Assembly: GCF_001649575.2 (NCBI RefSeq)
Contig: NC_051450.1
Location: 8,986,228-9,050,227 of the forward strand
Origin: Kryptolebias marmoratus
Lineage: Eukaryota; Chordata; Actinopteri; Cyprinodontiformes; Rivulidae
Direction: 5' to 3'
Length of the DNA: 64,000 bases
Shown piece by piece: positions 46,785 to 58,247 of the stretch (positions are counted from its first letter, which is position 1; the number at the start of each line of letters is the position of its first letter). The position numbers and the translations under genes are program-made. The notes beneath the pieces are model-generated. The model was not told where the DNA came from. It saw only the letters and a list, made by a program, of their open reading frames with translations, and did no database searches.

Positions 46785-47980
46785 CGAGGATTCCTTGAAG
46801 GACTGAGTTTTTAACTAAGGCTACGTTCACATGGCAGGTCTTAATGCTCAAATCTGATTTTTTTTGCTTGGTTGTTCAGTTTATAATTCAAATGACTCAT
46901 CAGACTGCAGTGTGAACAGTCTGAGGCCCTGAAGTAACGTCACACGCAGCACGCTGTGTTTATGGAAGTAAATATGGATGCTACACGTTAGCATGTGTGT
47001 ATGATTCTGAAGTTGTTGTGTCACTGGAACTGACTACATTATTTTCCATCATGCTTGTTTTGTCCACTGTTTACATTTTGTCTGGCTGCTTCTCGCCTAC
47101 TCCGTTGCAGAATTGCGCTTCTGGAGCAGGAGCGAAGTCCTGAAAGTAGAAACGAACTCAAGCATCGGTTCCATCACGCTACTAATTATATAATCCAACG
47201 CTAACGTTAATATTATATGTTATTGTGGACTTCTCAGTCATTCAGGACATGGCAAATCTAAAAAGTAAAAAAAACTAAAAACAAAACAAAGACAAAGCAA
47301 ATAGTCTTATATTCTGTAGCTGAAGATTCCATCTTTAACCTGCATGGCATTGATATCACTTATAGCAATACTTGGGTCAATATGCATACCTGGACTTCAA
47401 TGACATAAAAGTCTAATTAAACGTGACATGACTGTTTAGACTGAGGTTGCTTTGAAAAAGATATGAAGCACATATGAAAGTGATCTGTGTTTGATTTGAA
47501 ATAAATCAGATTTGTCACTGTCAGACAGTCGAAAAAAAAATCAGCTATAGGTCACATATGGGCAAAAACCTCAGATTTGGGACACTTTTGCCTTTAGCCT
47601 TGGACTAAGATCATCTTAAGTTGAGAAATGAAGGGGTTGTAGTCGTTTTGGTCAAACCTTAAAAATAATTTACTTTATAAATGCATCTCGCAGTGTGAGA
47701 TTTGCGCAATTTGTTAGCGCTCAGAATATGTGTTTGTGAATGATTTTCACCTAGTACCTCATCAAATCTTAGTATCTGTAAATTTGAATATGTTGTAGCC
47801 ATTTTTGCGTTTGATAAGGTTGATTAGCTGTGGTAGCCATCTTGAATCTGGTTGACTCCAAATGTTAATCAGTTATAGAGGAACATCCAATGATTACGTT
47901 TTCTTTTTTTTTACTAAAATTTGTTGTGTGGTTCATGAGATATTTTGCTAACAGACAGACACACAGCCTTTTATTTTTTT
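46785..47980 (+). repeat. 300-bp dispersed repeat family, one unit split by a hAT-like insertion (copy d)
   Basis: The head GGATTCCTTGAAGGACTG at 46789 (compare GCATTCCTTGAAGGAATGC at 58590) is separated from the rest of the unit by about 785 bp. The unit resumes at 47602 with GGACTAAGATCATCTTAAGT, then GTTGTAGTCGTTTTGGTCAA, GATTAGCTGTGGTAGCCATC, CTCCAAATGTTAATCAG and GTTCATGAGATATTTTGC. Confidence 0.7.
46817..47601. mobile_element. hAT-like non-autonomous DNA transposon
   Basis: The inserted segment has short inverted ends AAGGCTA (46817-46823) and TAGCCTT (47595-47601). Subterminal text is of the type TTAATGCTCAAATCTGATTT at the left and AAATAAATCAGATTTGTCAC plus GAAAAAAAAATCAGC at the right, as seen in fish hAT-like MITEs. 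ACTAAG occurs on both sides (46814-46819 and 47604-47609) and may be what is left of a duplicated 8-bp target. No transposase frame. The superfamily is an inference. Confidence 0.5.
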
Positions 47981-50485
47981 GGTGACAGATGAGGAAAAAC
48001 TGAAACACAGAAGCTGGATAAAGATCTCTCTCCTCTTCATCAACATCAGCCTGAGCATATAGAGGCAGCAGCGCCACTCTGGTGCAGCAACAGGGAACAA
48101 GTTCTCCTCCTCCTCCAGACTCACCCGAACATATTTGTCTTAGACTAATGTCTGTGACACAACCGGGCTGCCACTCGAAGCCAGCAACTATCTGCTTCGT
48201 GCCTGTGCTCTCTTTCTCCCTCTGTTTCAAAGCTCAAAATACACTTGTGCCATGCATAAACAGTCTGTGGTGGCAGGTATGAAATACAGAGCAACATGCC
48301 TGTTTTTTGCAGCAAACATATCAGATTTTTATATCATTATTTTCCAGGGAGGTTTAAGGCGTGATGGAATTGGGTCTGTTGTTTATTATTCTGTCTTGAG
48401 GTCCCGAGCTGCTCAGAAAACATTCGGCCTAACGATGCCTATGGGTATTGGAATATCCCTTTCCACCCCCCCTACTACATATACCAGAGCCATGAATAAT
48501 CACTTTCCCATCCAAGCAGATGGAACAATCTGTAAAACGTTTTTATTTTCTCTATTTTCTATGTAAGCATGTGAGAATGGTGTCAGTTGACCGTGAGGCT
48601 GGTGTAAACAATGTGGACTCTTCGGCTCTGGAACTTTCAAGCATGATGAAATCTTTGCAACATGGAAGCATGCAACACTTTTGAGCGTGTTAGGACCAGT
48701 AGCCTCTCTGTTGGATTCATATTTTATGACAACAGAAACCAAGAGAAGCCATATGGTAATGGAGGCTGGACCTGCCTTGAAATTCCCCCCCAGCTAGAGG
48801 TGGTGGAACGACCTAATGAAGCAGCAGACTGTGTGCTGCCTGGGGTCAGAATAGGAAAGGAGTTCAGATGGCCGTGGTCAGTGGCAGCAGCAGCTAAGCC
48901 CTGTGACTTGAGCCCCCCCTCAGGACACACAACAGACTGGCCAGCCAACCACACAGGACAAGGACCGATGTTCCCAATTGCAGAGCTGTGCCAAAAGGGA
49001 TGGAAGTATTCTAGTTGTAACTCTGTGGGGGGAGGTGCACATGTGTTTGGAAGAGGGTTTGCATTTTTATTTTTTGTGAATAAAACTCAAATCAGACCTC
49101 GACCGATATGCTTTTTTCAGTGATTTATGTGCAATATAATAACACAGTTTTGTGTTTGACCCATAAATATAACAATTTAGTGTTTATACACATTATGAAG
49201 AACAAAAACAAAAAAAAAAAACAACAAACCCCACCCAAAAAAAACAAAACTGATTGATGAAATTTGGCCAATATGCACAATAGAGTGGATGATTGTCAAT
49301 AGCTGCAACAACAAAGGACGCCTGAATTTGTCCTGAAGCATTATGATTTGTTGACATGTTTGTGCTGGAGCGGTGTATATCAGCAAACAATAAGCACCCC
49401 TGACATGAAGGGGACCTCCATTTTGGAAAGCCCATAGATACTATTGTAGGTATTTTCCCTCTTAATTGAACAAGGGATTCAGAAATTGACCACTGGGAGA
49501 TTTATTTGAGCAATCATAATAAAGGTTTCATGATTCGGACAACCTTGCTATCTGGCTCTCTCCTCCTGAGAATAGCAGCAACCGTACTCCAATACAATAT
49601 AAATGCAATGCTTCATCCAAAATAATAAGCTGACTGATCAATCAGTCAACCCCGATTGTAAACCATGTCTGCTTAAACACAAAGCTAATCTTGAGCATGT
49701 GAGTAATTTATGTCTTGATCTGCTATGTTATTAAGGGAAAAAAAGAGAAAACTAAATAGTTTTAGGACTAAAATCCAGGAGAAAATGTTTTTCTATGACC
49801 CCTTGAAGAGAGGTTAACTTTGAGGCGGTTATCGCATTTGTTGTTTCAGCTGAGTACCGTCAATTGAAGGAACGGATAGGATGACAAAAACATTTTTGGT
49901 CTTCTCGTATTTGAGTCTTTACAGTCTTTACTGGTCTTGTTTGCTGAAGCTAGCATGTGATTTGCTGTTGTGGCTTGTCAGATTTAGGATAACACTCTAT
50001 GACTTAACTGATGTGTCTGCTTACAATCTAGTTTAATCCAAAAATGAACAAATTAGAGCTGCTTCATCATTACAACTCTTCTTTTGAAATGAACAGCATT
50101 GATCTGCTAAATATTGCCATGTTTCACGCACCAAATATGAAAGAGTTTAAAGTGAAACACCTTCAATAATGACAACTGATCTCATGCAATAAGACACAAA
50201 TAACATGCAAAGTCACAATAAATGAACCTAGAATTCTTTATATGTGCTTTAATCTTAGCCTTAACAATGTTGTATTTCATTTTAATTGCTAAAAATGACA
50301 GAAAAACTTCAAAGGTCTAGAAGGGGCATGCAAAATGTTCAAGTGTACACAATGACAATTATGTTAACTTGCCTTTTTGGCTTATTATTTTGTACAGAAT
50401 AAGCAGTGAAGTTGTTGTTTGAATGGGCGACTTGAAAAAGACATTAGATAACTCTGTAGAACCTAGATCAGAATGAACAAGAATA
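47981..50485. other. no gene recognised
   Basis: 48000-49090 is balanced in composition and contains a 153-codon ATG frame (48662-49123) without known motifs. 49090-50480 is AT-rich. Confidence 0.4.
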
Positions 50486-50487
50486 AT

Positions 50488-51225
50488 TACCTCTGCCAAG
50501 GAGATTATGTTTTCTGTAGAGTCTGTCTGTCTGTGAACAAGATTACCCAAAAAGTTAAGAACAGATTTTCATTAAACTTTCAGGAAAAGTCAAACATGCT
50601 AGAAGGAGCAAGTGATTAAATTTTGGTAATCTGGTCAAATGTCACAGGTAATCCTGTGCCCTAACTCTGCAACCATGTAACGTAGGAATTTCAAACTGCA
50701 CAACTGGACACCTCATGGGTCAGGGATGATGTCTATTGATTTCAAAGTCACAGGGTGAAAGGTCAAGGTGAGAGGTAATTCCTTTGTTAAAACCTTGTCT
50801 ATGCTCCAGCAGGTGACCCCTTTGTTACATCCACTAAGGAGATTATATTTTTGGCCATGTTTGTTTGTTTGTCTGTCTGTTAGCAAGATTACATAAAAAG
50901 TATTAATTGCTACAATAAAAACAATTGATTAAATTTTGACGATGATCCAGATTATAATCCAGCTCACTCTTTTTTTATTCACCTTTGAGGAGATTTGTGC
51001 TCTCTGAGTGCTATGGTTTTATTTGTTTGTCTGTTCATGAAAGTTTCAGGAAACGTCAAACATGGTACAAGAAACAAGTGATTAGATTTTGGTGGCAATC
51101 CAGATTCAGGATCCTTTTTAAAGGAACTGACATAATGAAGATCCCTATAGTGAGTAGTAATCTAAGCAAACAGTGACACTATGGCCCTGGCGGAGGTTTG
51201 CACTCACAGAGTGCTTCTAGTTTCT
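50488..51225 (-). repeat. MITE-like dispersed repeat family E, cluster of three partial copies
   Basis: The left end ACCTCTGCCAAGGAGATTAT and the right end ATGGCCCTGGCGGAGGTTTG form the family's inverted ends. Similar left-end text restarts at 50827 (CACTAAGGAGATTATATTTT, then GTTTGTTTGTCTGTCTGTTA) and again near 50983 (TTTGAGGAGATTTGTGCTCT). So at least three copies or partial copies lie in a row. GTGATTAAATTTTGGTAATC (50612) and GTGATTAGATTTTGGTGGCA (51077) are paralogous lines. Antisense to 28611-28997. Confidence 0.6.
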
Positions 51226-52490
51226 CAGGTTTTAAGATGATGAAATTCTGTTTTTGCAGGATGAGTGGTCCAAAGCTTGAACTGGGCTTCTGCAGCTTGA
51301 GCTACACGAAAGTATGTGTACTTTCAGAAATGGAGATTTTTTTTAGTGCTGAACTTAATGTTTTGTACCCATTTTTGGCAACTTGGTTTTCTGCAGAACC
51401 AAATAAAAACTACTGACTTTGCTGCTGATGGCAGTCTTGTTGTTTGTGAGAAAGTGAGAGTGAAATATGCGTTGGGGAACTGGAAATTATTTCAAAGGAA
51501 GCGAGCAAAAGAAGAAAAAAAAATACAGTCCCTAACAGGGTTGAACTTTGTTCTTATATTTCATGTTTGCTAGCTGGGGCATGGCAAAAGAAGAAGAAAA
51601 CAGCTTTTGAAAATAATTTATTTCACCTTGAAAAGTTCCAGCTGAAGCCCGGTGTATCAAGGGTTGATCTTTGAAATTCATATGTGTACAGAATGTTGAT
51701 TTCGTCCTTTTTTTTTCTCTTACACTGGAATTGCATCAGGACACAATTTCTTGAATCACTGTGGACAGAGAGGGGAAAGACGCACACCAAGTACAAGGGC
51801 TGCAAATAATTCTTCCAATTTACAGATGTATGAAAGCAATTTGTTAAGATACACCTGAAAAATATAGACCTTCTCTTCATGGAGGTCAGAATCTGCAACA
51901 TACTGTATATTATGCATTTTGTACACAAATGGACGGAATGTGCTCTTCCTTATGGTGATAGTTCAATTAATATTATATAAACAAAATAACTCAGTGTGGA
52001 ATGTTAGGTAAAAAATATCTACAACATTACAGCCTATAAAATGTTTGATTTCAGCTCCTCTCAAAAGACACACAGAGCTTTTCTTCCCTTCTTTTGAATC
52101 CTTTTAAACTTCAGAGAGCAAAGGATAATCACACCTTCACTGAATCCAACTGAAGCCATCACCGTGAAGATCTAGTTAGCGACAAGATGGACTCGGGCAA
52201 AACTTATAATGCTGGTGAACTGTCAAGCTTTCAGTCTGCTTTTTGGCAGAAACTCCAATTAAGGAAGGAAACTGCAACAAACCAAGTGACAACACCAGCA
52301 CTGCAAGGAAGATGGAGAGCTTTGCTTTGTAGGTAACGAAGACAACATGCCGCACCATGTAAAACACTTTTTAATGAAACTCTAACCACAGAACTGTGTG
52401 GTCAAATGCTTATGATTCAGCTCCAAGGGATAGTTCTTTAGCACTGAGCTCAAGTGAAAAGGTTATGAACAATTTATATCTTACCTAAAT
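51226..52490. other. no gene seen
   Basis: AT-rich unique sequence. Frames of 63-101 codons on both strands are without domains. Confidence 0.45.
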
Positions 52491-52494
52491 ATTA

Positions 52495-53250
52495 TAATAT
52501 TCCTGCAAAAAGTGCCCCCTGCTGTCTCGACAGTGTTACAGCTTGCTGCTGCTCCTATTTCATCCAAATAATATTAATTCTATGCAAATAATCATATAAT
52601 TCTATGTAAATAATAAGGTAATGCAAAATTTAAAGCTGTGTAAAGATTTATCCTAAAGCATTCACATAAAATGCAATGGAGATTTTTAGATGTGCTTGCT
52701 TTAAAAAAACAGCAATCCACTTTGTGGCCTTGCTAGCCGTTAGCTCGTCAACTCTGAATATATTGTTTAACGGATATTTCTTTTTTCATTCCTTCAACTA
52801 TGTTTGCCAGGCCAATGAGCAGGAATATAAACAAACTCAAAAATATCCATGCCATACCAGAAGGTTGTAAGAATATCCACATTAACAGTAAAATAATAAT
52901 TAAAAAGATTCTTGAAAACAATTTGCAGTGTTTTTTTCTACTGACTTTATTCTAAGTTCCCCAGAGTTGTTAACCTTTTCAGCACATAAAAAAGCTTAAT
53001 GACAGAGGGATCAAGATAAAGCGAGACAGATGGTAAAAAAGCAGCAAAAATGGCTTCATTGTTGTTTTGGTTTCTAGCTAACAATGCAACAGTGGGCTTT
53101 GTAAAAAGAAAAACATTTTTCAAAATTTCTGTATCTCAACTCTATTTCAACTTTATTTCTCCAATATAAGACTGTTGAAAGAGCTATTTACAAGTAAAAT
53201 ATTATTTGTTTATAACATTTCCACAGAAAACCCACTTGAAAAGAATTGAA
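52495..53250 (+). repeat. dispersed repeat family C (copy 3), degenerate
   Basis: CTGTCTCGACAGTGTTACAG and CTTGCTGCTGCTCCTATTTC near the left and CTTTATTTCTCCAATATAAG, TTGAAAGAGCTATTTACAAG, TTTCCACAGAAAACCCACTT at the right follow the family order, with unrelated sequence between them. Confidence 0.5.
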
Positions 53251-53575
53251 TAAACCCTTTAAGTACAGAAAATAGGACTTTCATACGTTTTATAAACATT
53301 TTCTAATCCAAATTTGTTGTTAACAATCTTGATGTTAAAAAGTAAAACTAAACATTAAATGTCAGGTTAGAAAAAACATTTTTTAAAGTTCCTAAAGAAA
53401 CAAAATCTCCCTTGTAAAGGATTTTGGTCCTTGAAGGGGCAGTTCTGTAATAAATGCATGCATACAAATGCACAACTATGAGGCATTGTTTTGACTCAAT
53501 GTAATAGATGGAGAGGATGTTTAAAGGCCATTCTGGACTCATAAATGTTCCTGGGCTGTGGTCCAGTAACTGTAG
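53251..53575. other. no gene seen
   Basis: AT-rich spacer leading up to the exon-like segment. Confidence 0.4.
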
Positions 53576-53612
53576 ACCCCCATTTTTTTAATTCCCTGGT
53601 TTAATTTGGCAG

Positions 53613-53737
53613 GTAAGACCCATAAACCTCCGGCTGTGGCCCACGTCACGCTGCTGAACCACCGCAAAAAGAAGGAGGGCTATGAGGGAGGGACTGGCAC
53701 CACGGTGGAGTTGCCTTGGGCAAAGTTGGCATCCTAA
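53613..53737 (+). pseudogene. exon-like coding fragment, unrecognised protein C-terminus
   Basis: After a splice-acceptor-like run (polypyrimidine text, then TAATTTGGCAG at 53602-53612), 40 codons are open to TAA at 53735-53737. They read KTHKPPAVAHVTLLNHRKKK, then EGYEGGTGTTVELPWAKLAS. The base composition (codons such as GCC CAC GTC ACG CTG CTG AAC) stands out from the AT-rich flanks and looks like real coding DNA. It could be the last coding exon of a host gene on the plus strand, or a fragment of a processed copy. I do not recognise the protein, found no upstream partner exon, and saw no close AATAAA. If it is an exon, its gene extends to the left, with long introns across this window. 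Confidence 0.35.
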
Positions 53738-53744
53738 AGTAACC

Positions 53745-55490
53745 TTTTAAAATGCAAGCGTGGTACTGAGAAGACAGACTTCACATGGATGTGTTTCAGG
53801 ATGAACGCTTATCTATGCAGCAACAACACTTAAATCTGCCAAAATACTGCAGTAAATGGTACAGCCGACCAGGGAAAGGTCAGCCATATGCAAAACCCTG
53901 CTCTGTCTCCCTCTTATACACATAGCTGCACCTCTTTATGATACATACAATATCACACCATTCGGAAGCGAGAGAAATGCAATTTCAAGACACAGGCGAT
54001 CAATTTTTACGGGAAATAACCCCAGTCTTGTGAGATGTTATTGCTCTCGTACCATTTTGTGGATGTATTCATAAACATGGCAGCAGCTTATAGTGGTATG
54101 CTCAGCAGAAAAATGACAGATAAATGAATCATAAAGAGGCCCGGCGAGGACTGCGTCCCTGAGTTCACCCCCAACATGGCTGCAGTCACAAGAAGCTGAC
54201 TAAGGATTCCCCCGCTCAAACCTTGATAATCTTGATTATTTATTAGCTGATACAAAAACATCAGAAAAAAAACTTTAAATGTTTTATGCATCCAGTTGCT
54301 ATGGAAAACATTTTTTGCTACCCTTCACTGAGAAATATTCCATTACAGAGATAAGGCTGCAGCATTGAAAGCTGAAGCACATAAAGAAATCTATATGCAA
54401 TTTATTTTCTTTTCCTTCTATTTTTTTAAAGCTTTTTGCAGATTGCACTTAAAAACTCAGTTTTACCATAAAACTATGTAGGTTTCACCCAGTCCCCCAT
54501 TGCACAAAAAAAATAATTGTGTGTGTTATCATCACTGCTTGGAAAAAAAGCGGCACAACAGGGAGTTGAAAACAGCTTCAAATCACTCGGCGGGGTTGTT
54601 TTCCAATTTCATGAAACATGCATTTTGATGCTGATGGGAGAAAACTGATCTTGAAAAGAGAATGACAAGCACGATAACACTTATCTGAGAAAGCAGGGCA
54701 ATACCCAATACTCAAACGGATGTTCTACTATCTCAACAAAGTATTATTCTTAGAAAAGGGTGGTCTCTGATGTTCAGGCTCCAGGATTTGCACCTTACAG
54801 TGTAATAGAATAAATGCACATATCTTTGGTCTGTAAAAAATGAGATTGGAACTGTGCAACTGTAATCCAAAGCGGAGGGAGGCTTTCAGTGTAATCAATC
54901 TCCAAAAAGGCTTTTAATGGAATCAATGGAGAGAAAGGGGATTGATTTCTGCACAGTATACTGCCATTTTTAGATATTTACTCTGTCAAAACTCTCTGCG
55001 GTGGACTGAAAACTTCCATCCTGTGATATAGGTTAATTGCATATTGAGCAAAGCAGTCCATTTGTTAAGTGGCACACTTTTACTTGGTGGCCATTAAGTT
55101 AGATACAGCTGAACTGTAGTGTGGACATATTAAATGGGCCTCAATGATTTTCTTTGTCTAGTTTTAAATTAAGGTTGAAACTCGAGCAAAAAGCATGCTA
55201 GTGAACAATGATAAGTAAAATGTATTTCATTTTAGGTAAATGCACACAATGTACACTGTTTTACTGCAACATCATGGACAATTTAACCAGTAAATATTTG
55301 GCATGAAGCTGTTTTTTTTCCTAGTTTGGGCTAAATTAGTTCCAGTGAAGGAAATTAGGAGCATTGCCTGATTTATTGACAGCAAAATGTCAACTTTTTA
55401 GAGGCAACAGTCCGGTTGCTCCACTTGTTAGCATTACTCTATTTTTACTCTAGGTTTGTTTACGTTTTAGCTCGACAGACTTGTCCACAA
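53745..55490. other. no gene recognised
   Basis: 53800-54300 is balanced and unique (possible conserved noncoding). Beyond that it is AT-rich without repeat text that I could name. Confidence 0.4.
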
Positions 55491-55492
55491 AG

Positions 55493-55635
55493 TCTGACAA
55501 ACAGGTGATGGCTAACCACCCAGAAAATGTGGTGGTTGACATACTTTAGAAGAGGGCAGTAATGATAGATGTAGCGATCCTGAGTGACTGTAACATCAAG
55601 AAGAAGGAACACAAGAAGCTCAAGAAATATTTCTT
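55493..55635 (+). pseudogene. R2/NeSL-type LINE fragment, restriction-like endonuclease region
   Basis: The plus-strand frame reads SDKQVMANHPENVVVD, then after a stop KRAVMIDVAILSDCNIKKK, then EHKKLKKY. This parallels the C-terminal endonuclease text of fish LINEs with a restriction-like nuclease: P-D, about a dozen residues, V-I-D-V-A-I-P-S-D, then K-K-E-H-E-K-L-E-K-Y. The catalytic P-D reads P-E here, and a TAG interrupts the frame, so it is inactive. It ends exactly in the palindrome AAGAAATATTTCTT (55622-55635), where the other strand takes over with an upstream piece of the same kind of protein. Confidence 0.65.
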
Positions 55636-56260
55636 CAGTTGGATAGTGGCATTTTCAGCAATCTCTATAATCTAAGGTATGAACAAGTTGCTGTATTTTC
55701 TTGAAGGGTCCTTTGTCATTGCACTTTTCTGTTGTTCTAATAGCTGGCTGATTTCTCTCTGTGTTGCCCTGAGATTCCTCCACTATGGGAGGGGTTAGGG
55801 TCTTCATCTTATAGCCATTTATTTCAAAGATCACTGTTGCTGTTGTGTATAGCAGCCTATTGGTTTTGGCAATGGTGCCAGTAGCTATAGTGATAGTTAG
55901 TAGTGCTGCATTCACATCTTCTAGCAGACCTTCAGAGGAAACCTTATCATTTTACCTTGACAAAGGGGTAGAGGTCACAGATGTTTAACTTGGTCACAAT
56001 CTTCAGTCTCAGGTCAGCTGTCCTTGCATCCATCAGGGATATTCAGTGGGGCTTGGTACCCATACTCATATGGTGAAGATGATGATGCATCTACCCTTGA
56101 CCTGTCATTCTGGCTCCCCCTGGCTGTTGTACCTCATCAATCTCTAGGTTTGATGGCAGACAAATTTTGCACATGTTGGATCACTGGGCTACAAGTTGTT
56201 TCTTAGCTAATCTGGATGTTGGGTTTCAAATTTTTTAAAGTAGTTTTTTTCCATATAGCT
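55622..56260 (-). pseudogene. R2/NeSL-type LINE fragment, pre-RT region, antisense
   Basis: The minus-strand reading from about 56100 downward gives SPYEYGYQAPLNIPDGCKDS. It continues EDVNAALLTITIATGTIAKT, LLYTTATVIFEINGYKMKTL and, after a frameshift, RATQREISQLLEQQKSAMTK and AENATIQLKKY. This matches, in order, the N-terminal region that precedes the RT in the same LINE group. It is tail-to-tail with the endonuclease fragment at 55493-55635. Two frames and at least one stop show it is dead. The right limit near 56260 is approximate. Confidence 0.65.
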
Positions 56261-57017
56261 GCTCCCTCTAGGCGTGCTGGTATAGTCATATTCCAACAGT
56301 GTTAAATTCCTTAAATCTGGGCACCATCCAAGATGGCACTGTTATAAAACAGATATTTAAAAACTGCACACCATGTACATTTCATTAACTAGTTTGTGTT
56401 GAATACATCAGGTTGTATAAAGCTGCCACAAGGCAGTATGGACAATATCATCCAGTACATGGCTGTACTTTATATTAAAAAAAGTAGTGTATGAATGAAC
56501 CTTAAACGACAATATCACAAAAGAGGGCATTTGTCCATGTCTGTTTTGTTTGATTTATTTTTTGTTTAAGTTTTGACTTTTGCTCAAGATTTACTTGATG
56601 CAACACTTAAACTTCAAAATAGATATAAATGAAATCCATGAAAAAATACTGCATAATCCCAATTTTTCTCACTGGTATTCCACTTTTACTAAAGCCAATT
56701 TGCTCCCATTTCATGTTCTGATACTCCTGGTCTACTTGTTCAGTCATATGAACCGTGCTTCAGTTATGGGCTTTCAACCTCAGCCAGATGGTAAAACCTT
56801 CTGCCGTCAGTCTCATTCTAGTTTGTAAGTTTTTCTAAAATGTCAAACAGTTTTTGATCTAATCCTGTTTTTCCTTTTGTCTTCAATCTCATAGACCACA
56901 CTATTAGTCACCTTTTAGCTGACCTCCTCAGAATCAAACTGCTTTCTTTCTAGAAAGACATTTGCCTCTAACCTCAGTTCCAGCACTGGATTAAAACCCC
57001 TGCCTTCTAATAAAACT
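56261..57017. other. no gene seen
   Basis: AT-rich. The 82-codon frame at 56580-56828 has no domain. Confidence 0.4.
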
Positions 57018-57245
57018 TCCATCCATCCATCTTCTATACCCGTTTGATCTTGTTCAGGGTCATGGGAAACTGGCGCCCTTTTCGACCAGTCAGTGGGTGA
57101 GAGTGCACTCAGGACGAGTTGTCAGTCCATCACAGGGCCGCATAGTGACAAACCACAATGCAGACACACACAGGCACTCCTCTGGGCAATTTAGAGTCGA
57201 CAGTTAATTAAAGATGCATGTTTTTGGTCTGTTGGAGGACCTTTG
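57018..57245 (-). mobile_element. SINE-like copy with (TGGA)n tail (copy 4), head missing
   Basis: Starts CCATCCATCCATCTTCTATA (tail reversed), then TTGTTCAGGGTCATGGGAAA, GTCAGTCCATCACAGGGCCG, GGGCAATTTAGAGTCGACAG and GCATGTTTTTGGTCTGTTGG, the body of copy 1 in the same orientation. The tRNA-like head is absent. Confidence 0.7.
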
Positions 57246-58064
57246 CCATTAGAGACTTTTTAATTGCCACCTGTATGAACATTTGAACATTATGGATTTT
57301 GGCTAATTACCCAAACCCAGGAAAGTCTTCAAAATTATAAATTCCAGATATTTGGAAATATAACTACAAAACATGCTCTTATTAGCTGCAACAGCAATGC
57401 ACAAGATGCTGCTATGGAGTCTCTTTTGTTTAACGGTTTTTCCAAAGTTGCTACTCAAATTTAAAGACTAGCTTCTTGCAGCCTTCTAAGGAAGACCTTT
57501 AAAATACTTGAGCCTCCAATTTTTTTTTATAAATAGATATCATAGATGGAACTATGCTGTGTAGGATGTGCCAATGAAACAACATTCACAAACCACATAA
57601 TACAATCAAACCAATGTAATTTGAAACCCTCCTTCTATTAAAGAGGCTTGTATGAAGTTAATATATATACAGCCAGGCAGATCAGTTAAATGCTGCTCAG
57701 CTGTTGTTCAGCCCTGCCTTTCTAATCTAAAAGGAAACAATTAAATACAACCCTTTTAAACAAACTAAAACAGTGATAGCGTATCAAGCCATATGCTTCT
57801 CATCAAACATATGTGACAGGTAATTGCAGACCAACTCCATCAATTATGTACTTCTGCTATGCTAATTTACAACAATCAAACAGCTTAAAGCTCGCCAAAT
57901 AGCTCATTATAAAAGAAAGATTCTTTAAGAGGCTGTTTAAGTTGTTTGGATGTGCTTTGACAGTTGCAAACATGGTCACGACTAGGGCACTGGATGACTT
58001 ATTGTAAACATCTGTCTACACAAAACACAGCATCAGGCTAAATTAATCCACAGCTCAAAGACAA

Positions 58065-58065
<1 letters not shown>
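57246..58065. other. no gene seen
   Basis: AT-rich unique sequence. Confidence 0.45.
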
Positions 58066-58114
<49 letters not shown>

Positions 58115-58133
58115 CTCACTCTGTCTCTCTCTC

Positions 58134-58172
<39 letters not shown>

Positions 58173-58196
58173 NNNNNNNNNNNNNNNNNNNNNNNN

Positions 58197-58246
<50 letters not shown>
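58066..58246. repeat. compound microsatellite (CA)n(CT)n(TA)n with assembly gap
   Basis: (CA)n 58068-58111, CT-rich to about 58134, (TA)n 58135-58172, 24 ambiguous bases at 58173-58196, then (TA)n to 58246. The apparent minus-strand frames of 64-93 codons across it (Ile-Tyr repeats) are artefacts of the dinucleotide run. Confidence 0.95.

Positions 58247-58247
<1 letters not shown>

Noticed and set aside
55493..56260. Standard twin-priming inversion of a LINE
   Set aside because: Twin priming joins the two parts head-to-head with the 5' part inverted; here the endonuclease part and the pre-RT part are joined tail-to-tail.
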